Positions 1 to 9,653 of a DNA stretch of 64,000 nt are shown piece by piece. The notes beneath the pieces were generated by a model. The model worked only from the letters and a program-made list of their open reading frames with translations, was not told the DNA's origin and ran no database searches. The stretch comes from an uncultured Lachnospiraceae bacterium. Its GTDB lineage: Bacteria; Bacillota; Clostridia; Lachnospirales; Lachnospiraceae. The first letter of the stretch is position 1; the number at the start of each line of letters is the position of its first letter. The position numbers were made by a program, and so were the translations under genes. The stretch lies in contig CAMOIJ010000008.1 in the NCBI GenBank assembly GCA_946615865.1, positions 1 through 64,000 on the forward strand, read 5' to 3'.

Positions 1-2
1 AG

Positions 3-2207
3 AACGGAAGCCTGGACGTCTATGAAGACTGGAGAAAGCCCGCGGAAGAGCGCGCGCAGAGCCTCGCTGAAGCAATGAAGGGCGAGGAGAAAGCGCTCAT
101 GCTGGCACATGGCGGCTGGGACGGCGATTTCACAACAGAGCCTCTTATGGCGGACGACGCATCGGCTGTTTATCTCAAAGCCGGCGGACGCGGCGGCGTC
201 ACCCGCGCGATCAGTAACGGCGGCGGAGCCCACGCGAAATGGACGAACGCGCTTCAGGAAGTGGCAGAGAGCTGCTTCTATGGTATTCCCGCAATGATCT
301 CCATCGATCCCTGCAATATTTCGGGCCTTGTTGAGAGCGTTTCTCTCGCCTCTACGATGGATCCCGCACTTGCTGCTGAGATCGGCAAGCAGACCGCGAA
401 ACAGTACCGCGCAGCAGGCGTTACCGCTCTGCTCGGACCGCAGGTCGATATCTCTTCGCCAATCATGAGCCGCGCAGGCGGAACTTACGGCGAAGATCCG
501 CAGCTGACGCTTGACATTGCCACCGCATATGTCAATGCAATGCAGTCTACATACGATGAGAACGGCGAAGACCTCGGCTGGGGCAAAGAGTCCGTATACT
601 GCTTCACGAAGCACTACGGCGGCGCAGGCGCCACAGAAGGCGGGCGCGACGACCACACTTATGCCGGCAGATATACAGTATTCCCGGGAGAGAATCTGGA
701 AGCGCACCTGATCACCTATTTTGACGGCGTGTTCAACCTTCCCGGAAAGACCGGAAAATCCGGTATCATGACTGAGTACGCGATCAACGTCGACAAGGAA
801 GGCAATCCCTTCGGCGGAGAGTACGCGGGTGCTTACAATGAGTTTATGTACAGCCTTCTTGACGAAGTCGGTTATGACAGCCTCAAGATCACAGACTGGG
901 GCGTGTTCGGCGGACTCGGAGAGAAGACCGGAGGTCTGTGGGGAACAGAGAGCCTTAGCGAACCCGAGCGTGTAGCACTTGGATTTGAGCGCGGTGTGAA
1001 CATCCTGGGCGGCTATGGCGGCTACGGCGGAATCGGCGCGATCGCTGAAGGCTACAATGTACTTGCCGGCAGGATCGGCGAGGAGGAAGCGAACAAGATC
1101 CTCACAAAGGCAGCATATAACTACATCGTCGTGATGATGAACCTTGGAATGTTCGAGCAGCCTTATAATGACAGCGCCTATGCGGATTCCATTATCTTCA
1201 GCCCGGATTCGAATGCGTTTGGTCAGCAGACACAGGACGCCTCTGTCGTCATGATCAAGAATGACGGCGTGCTCACCGGAGAAGCTAAAACAGAGAAGCC
1301 GAAGGTCTATGTGCCTTACGTCTACAGCACGGGATTCTCCGCAAACTGGATGATGGGCGTCAATGAAGGCACACCTTCCTGGGCTCCCGGACTTGATCTC
1401 GAGATACTTGGTAAATATTTTGACGTAGTAACGGATAAACCCGGCACTGCAACCGGAGAGCCGGACGCGGAAGGAAAACCGAAGTTTACCAAGGATGATA
1501 TTACAAGAGCGACCGCAGAGGAGATCGCAGGCTGCGATTATATCCTCGTAGGAATGACAGGCGCTTTCAGCGCGTCCTACAACTCCCACCTGCAGGCAGC
1601 TTTCGGCGCTCCCAGAGACCTGACAGGAATAGAGGACTTCTATTATCCCGCTTCTCTGCAGTATGCCGAGTATACAGCAGATACCGCCCGTGATCCTTCG
1701 ATCAGCGGCAACACTGTCGACGGCGTGAAGGAAAACCGTTCCTACAAGGGAAGAACTGCTCCGGCAGATCCCAACTACGGACATCTTGAAGCGCTTCAGT
1801 ACGCTGATTCCGTTGCCGGCGACATCCCTGTGATCGCGGCAGTCAGCATGGAAAGAGGCATGGTCTGGACGGAAGTCGAGCCGCTCTGCGATGCGATCTT
1901 CGTATCCTATAACGCGCAGAAGACGGATTCCGTCGCACGGATGATCCTTGGCCAGATCGAGCCTTCAGGACTTCTTGTATTCCAGCAGCCGGCTTCTATG
2001 GAAGCGGTCGAAGCGCAGGTGGATGACGTTCCCCGCGATGTGGAAGTTTATAAAGACGCAGCCGGAAATGCCTATGATTTCGCATTCGGAATGAACTGGT
2101 CCGGCGTCATTGACGACGCGCGCACTTCCAAGTACTCTGCGGAGCCGCTCACAAAGGTGCAGAGCCACGACTTCGGCGACAAGTTAAAGACGGCGGCAGC
2201 AGAATAA
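3..2207 (+). CDS. Glycoside hydrolase family 3 protein, 5' partial
   Basis: The reading frame is open to the window edge (the residues before the tracked ATG at 75 are NGSLDVYEDWRKPAEE), so the true start lies upstream. The order is the usual GH3 one: a TIM-barrel domain first, with a KHYGGAG substrate-binding segment and the probable nucleophile Asp in KITDWG (residue 274 counted from the ATG at 75), then a C-terminal alpha/beta domain from about residue 370. GH3 enzymes release terminal beta-linked sugars such as glucose or xylose. No fibronectin-like tail is seen. Two more GH3 genes follow on the same strand, so it probably belongs to one glycan-degradation locus. The family is clear; the substrate cannot be read, and secretion cannot be judged without the N-terminus. 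Confidence 0.88.
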   Translation, partial: NGSLDVYEDWRKPAEERAQSLAEAMKGEEKALMLAHGGWDGDFTTEPLMADDASAVYLKAGGRGGVTRAISNGGGAHAKWTNALQEVAESCFYGIPAMISIDPCNISGLVESVSLASTMDPALAAEIGKQTAKQYRAAGVTALLGPQVDISSPIMSRAGGTYGEDPQLTLDIATAYVNAMQSTYDENGEDLGWGKESVYCFTKHYGGAGATEGGRDDHTYAGRYTVFPGENLEAHLITYFDGVFNLPGKTGKSGIMTEYAINVDKEGNPFGGEYAGAYNEFMYSLLDEVGYDSLKITDWGVFGGLGEKTGGLWGTESLSEPERVALGFERGVNILGGYGGYGGIGAIAEGYNVLAGRIGEEEANKILTKAAYNYIVVMMNLGMFEQPYNDSAYADSIIFSPDSNAFGQQTQDASVVMIKNDGVLTGEAKTEKPKVYVPYVYSTGFSANWMMGVNEGTPSWAPGLDLEILGKYFDVVTDKPGTATGEPDAEGKPKFTKDDITRATAEEIAGCDYILVGMTGAFSASYNSHLQAAFGAPRDLTGIEDFYYPASLQYAEYTADTARDPSISGNTVDGVKENRSYKGRTAPADPNYGHLEALQYADSVAGDIPVIAAVSMERGMVWTEVEPLCDAIFVSYNAQKTDSVARMILGQIEPSGLLVFQQPASMEAVEAQVDDVPRDVEVYKDAAGNAYDFAFGMNWSGVIDDARTSKYSAEPLTKVQSHDFGDKLKTAAAE

Positions 2208-2275
2208 CGGACGGCCGGGCAAGACCCGGACGTCCTGCTGCATCGAATTAATCAACATAGATAAGGAGGAAGAAA

Positions 2276-5200
2276 ATGCTTAATTTTCTGTCAACACTGC
2301 TGTCCCCGATATTTACGCCGATGGGAGTCAGCCAGGCGGACCTCAACGCATATCTGAATCAGCTGTCCGGCTATGTGTATGCGATCCTCTTCGTGATCAT
2401 CGCGATGATCGCTATCATGATCGGGGCACATTGGGCAAAAAAGGGAAAACGCGCGATCATCCGCCTGGTCGCCGGTCTCGGCGCGCTGGCGGCAGTAGTA
2501 GGAATCGTAAACGCGATCTGCTTCGGCCCTATGTACAATAACGTTTCCGGTTTCCTGAACGCTTCCAAGGTCAATCTTTCTGAGGAAACGGTAGCGCAGA
2601 GCCGCGCGACAGTACAGAAAGTCGGTGAAGAGGGCGTGGTCCTTTTAAAGAACAACGGGATCCTGCCCCTTAACGTGGAAGAGTCGAAGAAACTGAACGT
2701 GTTCGGCTGGTCTTCCACCAATCCGATCTACGGAGGAACCGGATCCGGATCCTCCAGTTCCGCAACCGCGGTCAGCATCCTGCAGTCCATGAAGGACGCC
2801 GGCTTTGAGCCCAACGAGGGCCTCTCCGGCATGTATGTGGAGTACCGCGCGGAGCGTCCCACGATCGCCATGGCGTCTCAGGACTGGACAGTTCCGGAGC
2901 CGCCGGTCAGCGTCTACAACGACAACATGATGAAAGCGATCCACGAGTATTCTGACACAGCTGTCATCGTTATCGGCCGAAGCGGCGGTGAAGGCGCAGA
3001 CCTTCCCACCGATATGAAGGCGGTCCTCGACGGAACTTATAATCCCGCGGAAAAGGTCTCTGCGGCGCCCGGCAACTACGGCTATATGAATGCGGTTGCA
3101 TGGAACAATGGCGCATATGATGACTTTGAGGCGGGCGAGTCCTACCTCGAACTCTCCGTGACTGAAGAGAATCTGGTCAAGAAGGTTTGCTCCGAGTTCG
3201 ATAAGGTCATCGTGATCATCAACGCGAACAACGCAATGGAACTGGGATGGGTAGATGAGTATCCTCAGATCGGTGCCGTTCTTCTGGCACCCGGCTCCGG
3301 TATCACAGGATTCGCTGCACTCGGCGAAGTCATGAGCGGCGCAGTGAACCCTTCCGGCAGAACAGTCGATACATTTGTAAAAGACCTGTTCGCTACACCT
3401 TATATCAACAATATCGGCCAAATGTCCTTCACCAATGTGGATGACCTGAAGGCACAGATCGCTGCCGCAGATCCTGCATATGAGGGAACACTCTCCTTCG
3501 TCAACTATGTCGAAGGCATCTATGTAGGCTACAAGTATTATGAGACCGCTTCCGACGATGGCGCGATCAAATATGAGGATCATGTCCAGTATCCTTTCGG
3601 CTACGGTCTCTCCTACACGACCTTTGAGCAGAAGATCGAGAACTTCAAGGCGGACGACAAGGCAGTCACTTTCGACGTCACTGTAACGAATACAGGCAGT
3701 GTCGCCGGCAAGGATGTCGTGGAAGTATACTTCACGCCTCCGTATACCGACGGCGGTATTGAGAAGGCTTCTGTTAACCTTATCGATTTCGCGAAGACCG
3801 ATGTGATCGAGCCCGGCGCTTCCCAGACGATCAATTTCGCGATCAATACCGAAGACATGGCGGCTTTTGACTCCGAAGGCATTAAGATTCAGGGCGGCGG
3901 CTATATCCTCGAAGCAGGAGAGTACAAGATCTCCCTTCGCGCCAATTCCCATACTGTTCTGGCTGAGCAGGCATTTACGATCGCTGCGGATGTCGACTAC
4001 AGCAAGAACGGAAGAGAAAGCGACAAGATCCCCGCTGTAAACCAGTTCCAGGAGTATGCGAGAGGTGATTTCGAAGTTCTCTCCCGTGCGGGTAAGTTCG
4101 CAAACTATGACGCTACATGCGGACGCAAGCTCACAGATGAGGATTTCCAGATGGATGACGCAACACGCGCCAAGATCGAGGAATACGCATTCGGCACCTA
4201 TGACAGTACAAAATATAATGATCCCGCAGATGAGATGCCTACTACCGGCGCCAAGAACGGCCTCAAGCTGGCAGACCTGACCGGAAAGCCTTACGATGAT
4301 CCCGCATGGGACCAGCTGCTCGATCAGCTCTCTTTTGAAGACATGGCGACCATGATCAACGTCGGCGGCTGGCAGACAGCACCGATCGAATCCGTCGGCA
4401 AGGTCGGAACTTCCGATTGCGACGGACCTGCAGGTCTGTCCAACTTCATCACCGGCGCTTACGGAAGCGCTTACCCGGCAGAGACATTGATGGCTATGAC
4501 ATGGAACAAGGATCTCGCTTACGAGATCGGAACCTCCATGGGCCAGGAGTATCAGGACGCCAACAACTACGGCTGGTACGGACCTGCGATGAACACGCAC
4601 AGAAGTGCATTTGCAGGAAGAAACTTCGAGTATTATTCCGAGGACGGCGTTCTGGCAGGCCTCATTGCGGCGGCTGAGATCAACGGCGCGTCCACAAAGG
4701 GCGTATATCCTTACATCAAGCATTTCGCGATGAATGACCAGGAAACCAACCGCTGCTCCTTCCTTCTGACTTATGCTCCCGAGCAGGCTTTCCGTGAGAT
4801 CTACTTAAAGCCTTTCGAGATCGCGGTTAAGAAGTACGAAGGAACTGCTCTCGCCGCCATGTCCGCGTTCAACTGGATCGGAACAGAGCCCGGCTGCGCG
4901 AACAACGAACTGCTCAACACAGTTCTGCGCGATGAGTGGGGATTCAAGGGAATGGTCGAGACGGACTACAACGGCTCTTACGGCTACCAGATCACCGATC
5001 ACTGCATCCGCAACGGCAACGACCTGATGCTCGGCTTCAACGGCGCGGCATCCAATGTACTTTCAGACCAGAGTGCAACTGCTGTCAAGGCCATGCGTCA
5101 GGCTTGCAAGAACATTCTCTACACCGTCGGCAACAGCGGATACTACACCATCAATGAACAGACGTCAGGCGGACTGACCCGTATGCAGAAGATCTTCTAT

Positions 5201-5281
5201 GGAATCGACGCCCTTACAGCAGCTATCGTAATCATCCCTCTGGTACTTGTATTTATGAACCGGAAGAAGAAAGCGGCTTAA
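2276..5281 (+). CDS. Membrane-anchored GH3 beta-glycosidase with reversed domain order
   Basis: This 1001-residue protein has two predicted membrane segments near its N-terminus (about residues 33-55 and 62-83). The GH3 C-terminal type alpha/beta domain comes next (about 105-430, with GVVLLKNNGILPL), then a fibronectin III-like domain (about 455-570), and only then the catalytic TIM barrel (about 690-960). The barrel carries IKHFAMND and the probable nucleophile Asp897 in VETDYNGSYG. A last membrane helix (about 975-993) is followed by RKKKAA. Permuted GH3 enzymes are known in rumen and gut Clostridia; the paired membrane anchors at both ends fit a surface enzyme. AGGAGG lies 8 bases before the ATG. 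It is 68 bases behind the first GH3 gene and 12 bases before the third. Confidence 0.9.
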   Translation: MLNFLSTLLSPIFTPMGVSQADLNAYLNQLSGYVYAILFVIIAMIAIMIGAHWAKKGKRAIIRLVAGLGALAAVVGIVNAICFGPMYNNVSGFLNASKVNLSEETVAQSRATVQKVGEEGVVLLKNNGILPLNVEESKKLNVFGWSSTNPIYGGTGSGSSSSATAVSILQSMKDAGFEPNEGLSGMYVEYRAERPTIAMASQDWTVPEPPVSVYNDNMMKAIHEYSDTAVIVIGRSGGEGADLPTDMKAVLDGTYNPAEKVSAAPGNYGYMNAVAWNNGAYDDFEAGESYLELSVTEENLVKKVCSEFDKVIVIINANNAMELGWVDEYPQIGAVLLAPGSGITGFAALGEVMSGAVNPSGRTVDTFVKDLFATPYINNIGQMSFTNVDDLKAQIAAADPAYEGTLSFVNYVEGIYVGYKYYETASDDGAIKYEDHVQYPFGYGLSYTTFEQKIENFKADDKAVTFDVTVTNTGSVAGKDVVEVYFTPPYTDGGIEKASVNLIDFAKTDVIEPGASQTINFAINTEDMAAFDSEGIKIQGGGYILEAGEYKISLRANSHTVLAEQAFTIAADVDYSKNGRESDKIPAVNQFQEYARGDFEVLSRAGKFANYDATCGRKLTDEDFQMDDATRAKIEEYAFGTYDSTKYNDPADEMPTTGAKNGLKLADLTGKPYDDPAWDQLLDQLSFEDMATMINVGGWQTAPIESVGKVGTSDCDGPAGLSNFITGAYGSAYPAETLMAMTWNKDLAYEIGTSMGQEYQDANNYGWYGPAMNTHRSAFAGRNFEYYSEDGVLAGLIAAAEINGASTKGVYPYIKHFAMNDQETNRCSFLLTYAPEQAFREIYLKPFEIAVKKYEGTALAAMSAFNWIGTEPGCANNELLNTVLRDEWGFKGMVETDYNGSYGYQITDHCIRNGNDLMLGFNGAASNVLSDQSATAVKAMRQACKNILYTVGNSGYYTINEQTSGGLTRMQKIFYGIDALTAAIVIIPLVLVFMNRKKKAA

Positions 5282-5293
5282 CAAGGAGGTTCA

Positions 5294-7723
5294 ATGAAGC
5301 ACAAAGAATTAATTGATCAGTTGACGCTGGAGGAAAAGGCAGCCCTGCTCGGAGGTAAGGGAGAGTGGGACTCCAGAGATATTCCCCGGCTGAACATCCC
5401 GTCGATGATCATGTCGGACGGCCCTCACGGGCTCAGGCGCCAGGCGGGAGCGGGAGATCACCTTGGTCTCAACGCATCCCTTCCTGCAACCTGTTTCCCG
5501 ACAGCCGCAACAATGGCGGGCAGCTGGGATAAGGACCTCGGAACAGAGGTCGGCGTCGCGCTGGGCGAAGAGGCCAAGGCGATGGGCGTCAATATTTTGC
5601 TCGGCCCCGGTATGAACATCAAGAGAAGTCCTCTGTGCGGACGAAACTTCGAGTATTTCTCGGAAGACCCTTATCTGGCGGGCAGGATGGCCGCTTCCTA
5701 CGTGAAGGGCATCCAGAGCCAGGGAGTATATTCCTGTATCAAGCACTTTGCGGTCAACTCCCAGGAGGAGCGCCGCATGGCGATGAACGCGGTCGTTGAT
5801 GAGCGCACCCTGCGCGAGATCTATCTGACCGGATTTGAAGTGGCAATTGATGAGTCGAAACCAGGCGCGGTCATGACTTCCTACAACCAGGTCAACGGCG
5901 AGTATGCCAACGAGAGTATGCATCTGCTTAAGGAAATCCTTCGCGGTGACTGGAATTACGACGGATTTGTGGTCTCCGACTGGGGCGGAGCGAATGATCA
6001 CGTGACGGCAGTCAAGGCCGGTTCTGATCTGGAAATGCCCGCTCCCGGACTCGGCTCCGCGAGGGAACTGGTGGAGGCAGTCAAGAACGGATCCCTTTCC
6101 ATGGAAGATCTGGACGCCCGCGTGGACGAGCTGCTGGACGCGGTATTGACTACCACAGAGGCTGCTAAGGGCCACAGCGAGGAGTTTGATGTCGAAGGAC
6201 ACCATGCGCTGGCGAGAAAAGCAGCGGCGCAGTGCGCGATCCTTCTCAAAAACGATGATGAGATCCTTCCGCTTAAGGCGGGGACCAAAGTCGCAGTAGT
6301 CGGCGATTTCGCTTTCCAGCCCAGGTACCAGGGAGCAGGCTCCTCCATGGTCAATTCCACGAAAGTGGAGACGATCGAGAAGCTGATCCGAGGGGAGAGA
6401 GATCTGGAAGTCAAAGCGATGTGCCACGGCTATAAGAGAAACGGAGAAGTGGATTCTGTGCTTCTCTCCGAAGCCGTCAAGGCGGCGCAGGATGCGGATG
6501 TGGTTCTCTACTTCTTCGGACTTGATGAAATGAGCGAGTCGGAAGGTCTGGACCGCACACATATGCGCATTCCGCAGGTGCAGGTCGATGTGCTCAGGGC
6601 TATGGCGAAAGTCAACTCCAACATTGTCGGCGTGATCAGCGCCGGATCCGCCATCGAGATGGAGTGGGAGGACAGCCTCAAGGCGATCCTGCACGGTTAT
6701 CTGACAGGCCAGGCGGGCGCGGGCGCTATGCTCGACCTGCTTACCGGGCGCGTCAATCCCTCCGGCAAACTGGCGGAGACCTATCCCATGGTTTACGAGG
6801 ACACGCCGTCCCAGCCTTACTATCCTGCCAAGGAGAGAAATTCCGATTACAGAGAGGCTCTGTTTGTCGGTTATCGCTATTTTGACACATTTGACAAAGA
6901 GGTCCGCTATCCCTTCGGATACGGCCTCTCCTACACGACCTTCGAGTACTCGGATCTTAAGGTGGACGAAAAGGGCGTGACCTTCACTGTGAAGAACACC
7001 GGCGCCTGCGCCGGAGCGGAAGTCGCGCAGCTCTATGTCGGGCTTCCGGATGCCAAAATCCTGCGGGCCCGCAAAGAGCTCAAGGGATTTGTAAAGGTAT
7101 TCCTGGAAGCAGGCGAGGCGGGGACAGTGACAATTCCGTTTGACAGCTACACCTTCCGTTATTGGAATGTGAAGAAGAACGGATGGGCAGTTGAGGGTGG
7201 AACTTATGCGGTATGCGTGGGCAGTTCTGTGGCGGATATCCGTCTTCAGGGAAGCCTCAAGGTTGCCGGCGAGGACGCGCCTGCGCCTTATGACGACGCA
7301 AAACTCGCTGCTTACAGAGAAGGAAAGATCCGGGAGATTCCGGATGAAGCGTTCGCTGAGCTTCTCGGCGGTCCGATCCCGGATGGCAGCTGGGGCAGCC
7401 TGCTCACGGAAAATGACGCGATCTGCCAGCTCGGAAACGCCAAGAGCGGCCTGGCCCGTTTCATCTACAAGCAGCTTGAGAAGAAAAAACAGGAAGCGGA
7501 CGCGGCGGGCAAGCCGGATCTGAATGTCCTGTTCATTTACAACATGCCCTTCAGAGCCATCGGCAAGATGACCGGCGGCCAGGTGGACAAGAAGATGGTG
7601 GACGGCATGGTGGACGCCGTGAACGGACACTTCTTCAGCGGACTCGGAAAGGTGATCGGAGGCTACTTCTCCAACAAGAGCGCCAATAAGAAGTACGAGG
7701 AATTACTGAAGGGAGACAAGTGA
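5294..7723 (+). CDS. Beta-glucosidase-like GH3, cytosolic form
   Basis: An 809-residue protein in canonical GH3 order: TIM barrel (about 1-300, with CGRNFEYFSEDP, IKHFAVNSQE and the nucleophile Asp229 in VVSDWGGAND), alpha/beta sandwich (about 310-530), and fibronectin III-like domain (about 570-650, ending in AVEGGTYAVCVGSS). A further tail of about 150 residues is rich in Lys and Glu and has no family I recognise. There is no signal peptide or membrane helix, so it probably splits short glycosides taken up by the cell. The ATG has AAGGAGG directly upstream, and the gene follows the membrane GH3 by 12 bases, which supports one transcript. Substrate is not readable from sequence; beta-glucoside or beta-xyloside are both possible. 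Confidence 0.92.
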   Translation: MKHKELIDQLTLEEKAALLGGKGEWDSRDIPRLNIPSMIMSDGPHGLRRQAGAGDHLGLNASLPATCFPTAATMAGSWDKDLGTEVGVALGEEAKAMGVNILLGPGMNIKRSPLCGRNFEYFSEDPYLAGRMAASYVKGIQSQGVYSCIKHFAVNSQEERRMAMNAVVDERTLREIYLTGFEVAIDESKPGAVMTSYNQVNGEYANESMHLLKEILRGDWNYDGFVVSDWGGANDHVTAVKAGSDLEMPAPGLGSARELVEAVKNGSLSMEDLDARVDELLDAVLTTTEAAKGHSEEFDVEGHHALARKAAAQCAILLKNDDEILPLKAGTKVAVVGDFAFQPRYQGAGSSMVNSTKVETIEKLIRGERDLEVKAMCHGYKRNGEVDSVLLSEAVKAAQDADVVLYFFGLDEMSESEGLDRTHMRIPQVQVDVLRAMAKVNSNIVGVISAGSAIEMEWEDSLKAILHGYLTGQAGAGAMLDLLTGRVNPSGKLAETYPMVYEDTPSQPYYPAKERNSDYREALFVGYRYFDTFDKEVRYPFGYGLSYTTFEYSDLKVDEKGVTFTVKNTGACAGAEVAQLYVGLPDAKILRARKELKGFVKVFLEAGEAGTVTIPFDSYTFRYWNVKKNGWAVEGGTYAVCVGSSVADIRLQGSLKVAGEDAPAPYDDAKLAAYREGKIREIPDEAFAELLGGPIPDGSWGSLLTENDAICQLGNAKSGLARFIYKQLEKKKQEADAAGKPDLNVLFIYNMPFRAIGKMTGGQVDKKMVDGMVDAVNGHFFSGLGKVIGGYFSNKSANKKYEELLKGDK

Positions 7724-7725
7724 CA

Positions 7726-8289
7726 ATGAAAGATTTTATGGCAGACTTCGCGGAAAAGCATCCCAAGGCGGCGCAGTGGATCCGTGAGGGCGGACTGTTC
7801 GTACTGTTCAGCTACGTTGTTACCTTCATCAAGTATCTGCTGCTGACATTCCTGCCCGGCTTTTTCCACGGTATTGTCGGAGACGTAGAGTGGGTATGGC
7901 CCGGCATCAAAACAACGATGTTCGGCGTTCCCTTTACACTGGCGGTAATCGGAAACAGCCTGGCGGACGGCGGACTTGCCTTTACCCTGGCGAACTATAC
8001 ATCTATCATTCTGGGAGAGTGCATCAACTTCCCGCTTCAGAGAAACGTCACTTTCCGCAGCAAGGGCCCGGTCGGCCTGCAGATCTTTTTCCATGCGCTG
8101 GGAACGATCGGCGTCATGCTGGTCATGAATCTCTTTACCTGCATTTGGAATCCGGTCACGGCAGCCATCGGCATTCCTGACGCGGTCCGCAATATCGTTA
8201 CGACGATCGCAACCGGTGGTGTAGCAATGGTTATTATCTTTGCTATAGACAAGACAATTTTCGCACCCGGATTTGGTGAGAAGAAGTAA
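7726..8289 (+). CDS. Small multi-pass membrane protein, GtrA-like
   Basis: About 187 residues with four hydrophobic segments and a central NFPLQRNVTFR stretch that resembles the N-F-x-x-x-R-x-x-x-F signature of GtrA/DPMS-type membrane proteins. These are small proteins thought to help move lipid-linked sugars across the membrane. The ORF track begins at a GTG at 7720, but the ATG at 7726 is better placed behind GGGAGA and lies just after the TGA of the GH3 gene, suggesting translational coupling. It ends the GH3 cluster and is followed by a strong terminator. The family call is by pattern only; a role beside three glycosidases is inference. Confidence 0.6.
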   Translation: MKDFMADFAEKHPKAAQWIREGGLFVLFSYVVTFIKYLLLTFLPGFFHGIVGDVEWVWPGIKTTMFGVPFTLAVIGNSLADGGLAFTLANYTSIILGECINFPLQRNVTFRSKGPVGLQIFFHALGTIGVMLVMNLFTCIWNPVTAAIGIPDAVRNIVTTIATGGVAMVIIFAIDKTIFAPGFGEKK

Positions 8290-8321
8290 GCAGCGTTCCT
8301 GAAGGAACAAACATAAAAAAT

Positions 8322-8386
8322 GCAGCAAAGCACCCTTTCCCGCATCAAGGCAAAATGCGGAAAAAAGGGTGCTTGTTGCTTTTTTT
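8322..8386 (+). terminator. Rho-independent terminator after the GH3 cluster
   Basis: A long stem pairs GCAGCAAAGCACCCTTT with AAGGGTGCTTGTTGC, extended inside by CCGCAT/ATGCGG, and ends in a run of T. It separates the glycosidase transcript from the antiporter operon. Confidence 0.9.
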
Positions 8387-8470
8387 GGATTTAGGAGTAT
8401 GCTATAAAGAGTGAAAATATACATATTTGTATATGACCCAGTTTAACTCAGCTTAAAGACGGGAGACATT

Positions 8471-8929
8471 ATGGCGGTACTGCTGTTTCTTCTGTGGATC
8501 ATATGGAATGGAAAGGTGAATGCGGAAATTCTCCTTTTCGGCAGCGCGCTGACTGCGCTGGCACTTTTATTCGCGGTAAAGGTGCTGGGCTACAGCTTGG
8601 AAAGCGAACGCCGATTTTGGAGGAATTTTCCGCTTTTTTTGCGTTATACACTGGTCCTTATCAGAGAGATCTTTAAGGCGTCCCTGGCAGTAGCGAAGCT
8701 CGCCTGTAGTCCTGACGGCAAGCCTGATCCGGTCATTGTGGAGTTCCACTCGGGACTGCCGACGGATTTCCAGAATGCCCTTCTGGCAAATTCGATCACT
8801 CTGACTCCCGGAACATTTACGCTCATTCAGGAGGGGGACCGCTTTGTCGTGCATTGTCTGCGCCGGGAATACGCGGACGGAATTGAGGTCTCCACATTTG
8901 TGGAACTGCTCGGAAAGGTGAAACTGTGA
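8471..8929 (+). CDS. mrpE: Na+/H+ antiporter subunit E (MnhE/MrpE family)
   Basis: A 152-residue protein with two N-terminal hydrophobic helices and the soluble MnhE tail, including LANSITLTPGTFT, a hallmark of the family. In Mrp complexes subunit E is a small membrane protein needed for assembly and activity of the multi-subunit cation/proton antiporter. It opens a ten-gene operon, with ACGGGAGAC ahead of its ATG. The stop overlaps the start of the next gene. The family call is secure; which cation is moved is not visible. Confidence 0.92.
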   Translation: MAVLLFLLWIIWNGKVNAEILLFGSALTALALLFAVKVLGYSLESERRFWRNFPLFLRYTLVLIREIFKASLAVAKLACSPDGKPDPVIVEFHSGLPTDFQNALLANSITLTPGTFTLIQEGDRFVVHCLRREYADGIEVSTFVELLGKVKL

Positions 8930-9279
8930 TGACGGTGGAACAAGCTTACCAGATCTTATACGGAGGAGTGCTGATCGTCCTGATCCTCCTTATAGGCGCG
9001 ATGGTCATACGCTCGATCATCGGACCGCGCAGCACGGACCGGATCGTGTCGGTTAACATGCTCGGGACAATGACGATCTGCTCGATCGCGGTTTTGTCGG
9101 TCCTGCTTGATGAGGGGTATCTCGCGGATGTGGCGATGATCTACGCGATGATCAGTTTCGTCGCGGTGCTGATGATGGCGTCCATGTTTGTGCCGTCGAA
9201 GCCTAAGGCGCCGGTACTGGACCGGGATAAGGATCATGAGGCAGCGGCCGAAGGAGAATCCGGAGGTGAACAGAAATGA
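8929..9279 (+). CDS. mrpF: Na+/H+ antiporter subunit F (MnhF/MrpF family)
   Basis: About 116 residues with three membrane helices and the IRSIIGPRSTDRIVSVNMLG segment typical of MnhF. The ATG shares its A with the TGA of mrpE (TGATG), so the two are translationally coupled; the tracked GTG lies one codon upstream. The C-terminal 25 residues are charged (DRDKDHEAAAEGESGG) and longer than in many MnhF proteins. It acts as a small integral subunit of the Mrp-type complex. Confidence 0.92.
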   Translation: MTVEQAYQILYGGVLIVLILLIGAMVIRSIIGPRSTDRIVSVNMLGTMTICSIAVLSVLLDEGYLADVAMIYAMISFVAVLMMASMFVPSKPKAPVLDRDKDHEAAAEGESGGEQK

Positions 9280-9653
9280 TTTTGGAATGGATCAGATTTG
9301 CTATAGCGGCAGTTTTAGCCATACTGGGCCTGTGCTCTTTTGGCTCGGCGGTGCTCGGAGCGTATAGATTCGGATTTGTTTTGAACCGTATGCACGCCGC
9401 CGGAATCGGTGATACGGCGGGGATCTTTCTTATGATCGCGTCACTGGCCGTGGCGCGCGGACTGCACATGGACACGCTCAAACTTGTCGTGCTCGTTTTC
9501 TTTTTGTGGTTCACTTCGCCCGTTTCGACTCATTTTCTGGGGCAGGTGGAGTTCTATACCAACCCGCTGCTGGGCAGGCACGTGAAGCAGGCGGATCTCC
9601 CGGGACAGACCGGTGAGGATCAGACGAAAGGAGAAGGAGATGGCGCTGACTAA
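9276..9653 (+). CDS. mrpG: Na+/H+ antiporter subunit G (MnhG/MrpG family)
   Basis: A 125-residue protein with three hydrophobic helices and the MnhG pattern RMHAAGIGDTAGIFL followed by TSPVSTHFLG. The start overlaps mrpF by four bases (ATGA) behind GGAGGTGAAC. The tail is charged and runs 14 bases into the next gene. It is a small membrane subunit of the Mrp complex and its position after E and F matches the usual E-F-G order. Confidence 0.92.
   Translation: MILEWIRFAIAAVLAILGLCSFGSAVLGAYRFGFVLNRMHAAGIGDTAGIFLMIASLAVARGLHMDTLKLVVLVFFLWFTSPVSTHFLGQVEFYTNPLLGRHVKQADLPGQTGEDQTKGEGDGAD

Noticed and set aside
2645-4723. 692-codon minus-strand ORF inside the permuted GH3 gene
   Set aside because: Shadow of a strongly coding plus-strand gene; the translation is rich in Arg, His, Cys and Val with no domain. 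The same holds for 5309-7630 and 20156-22051 on the minus strand.
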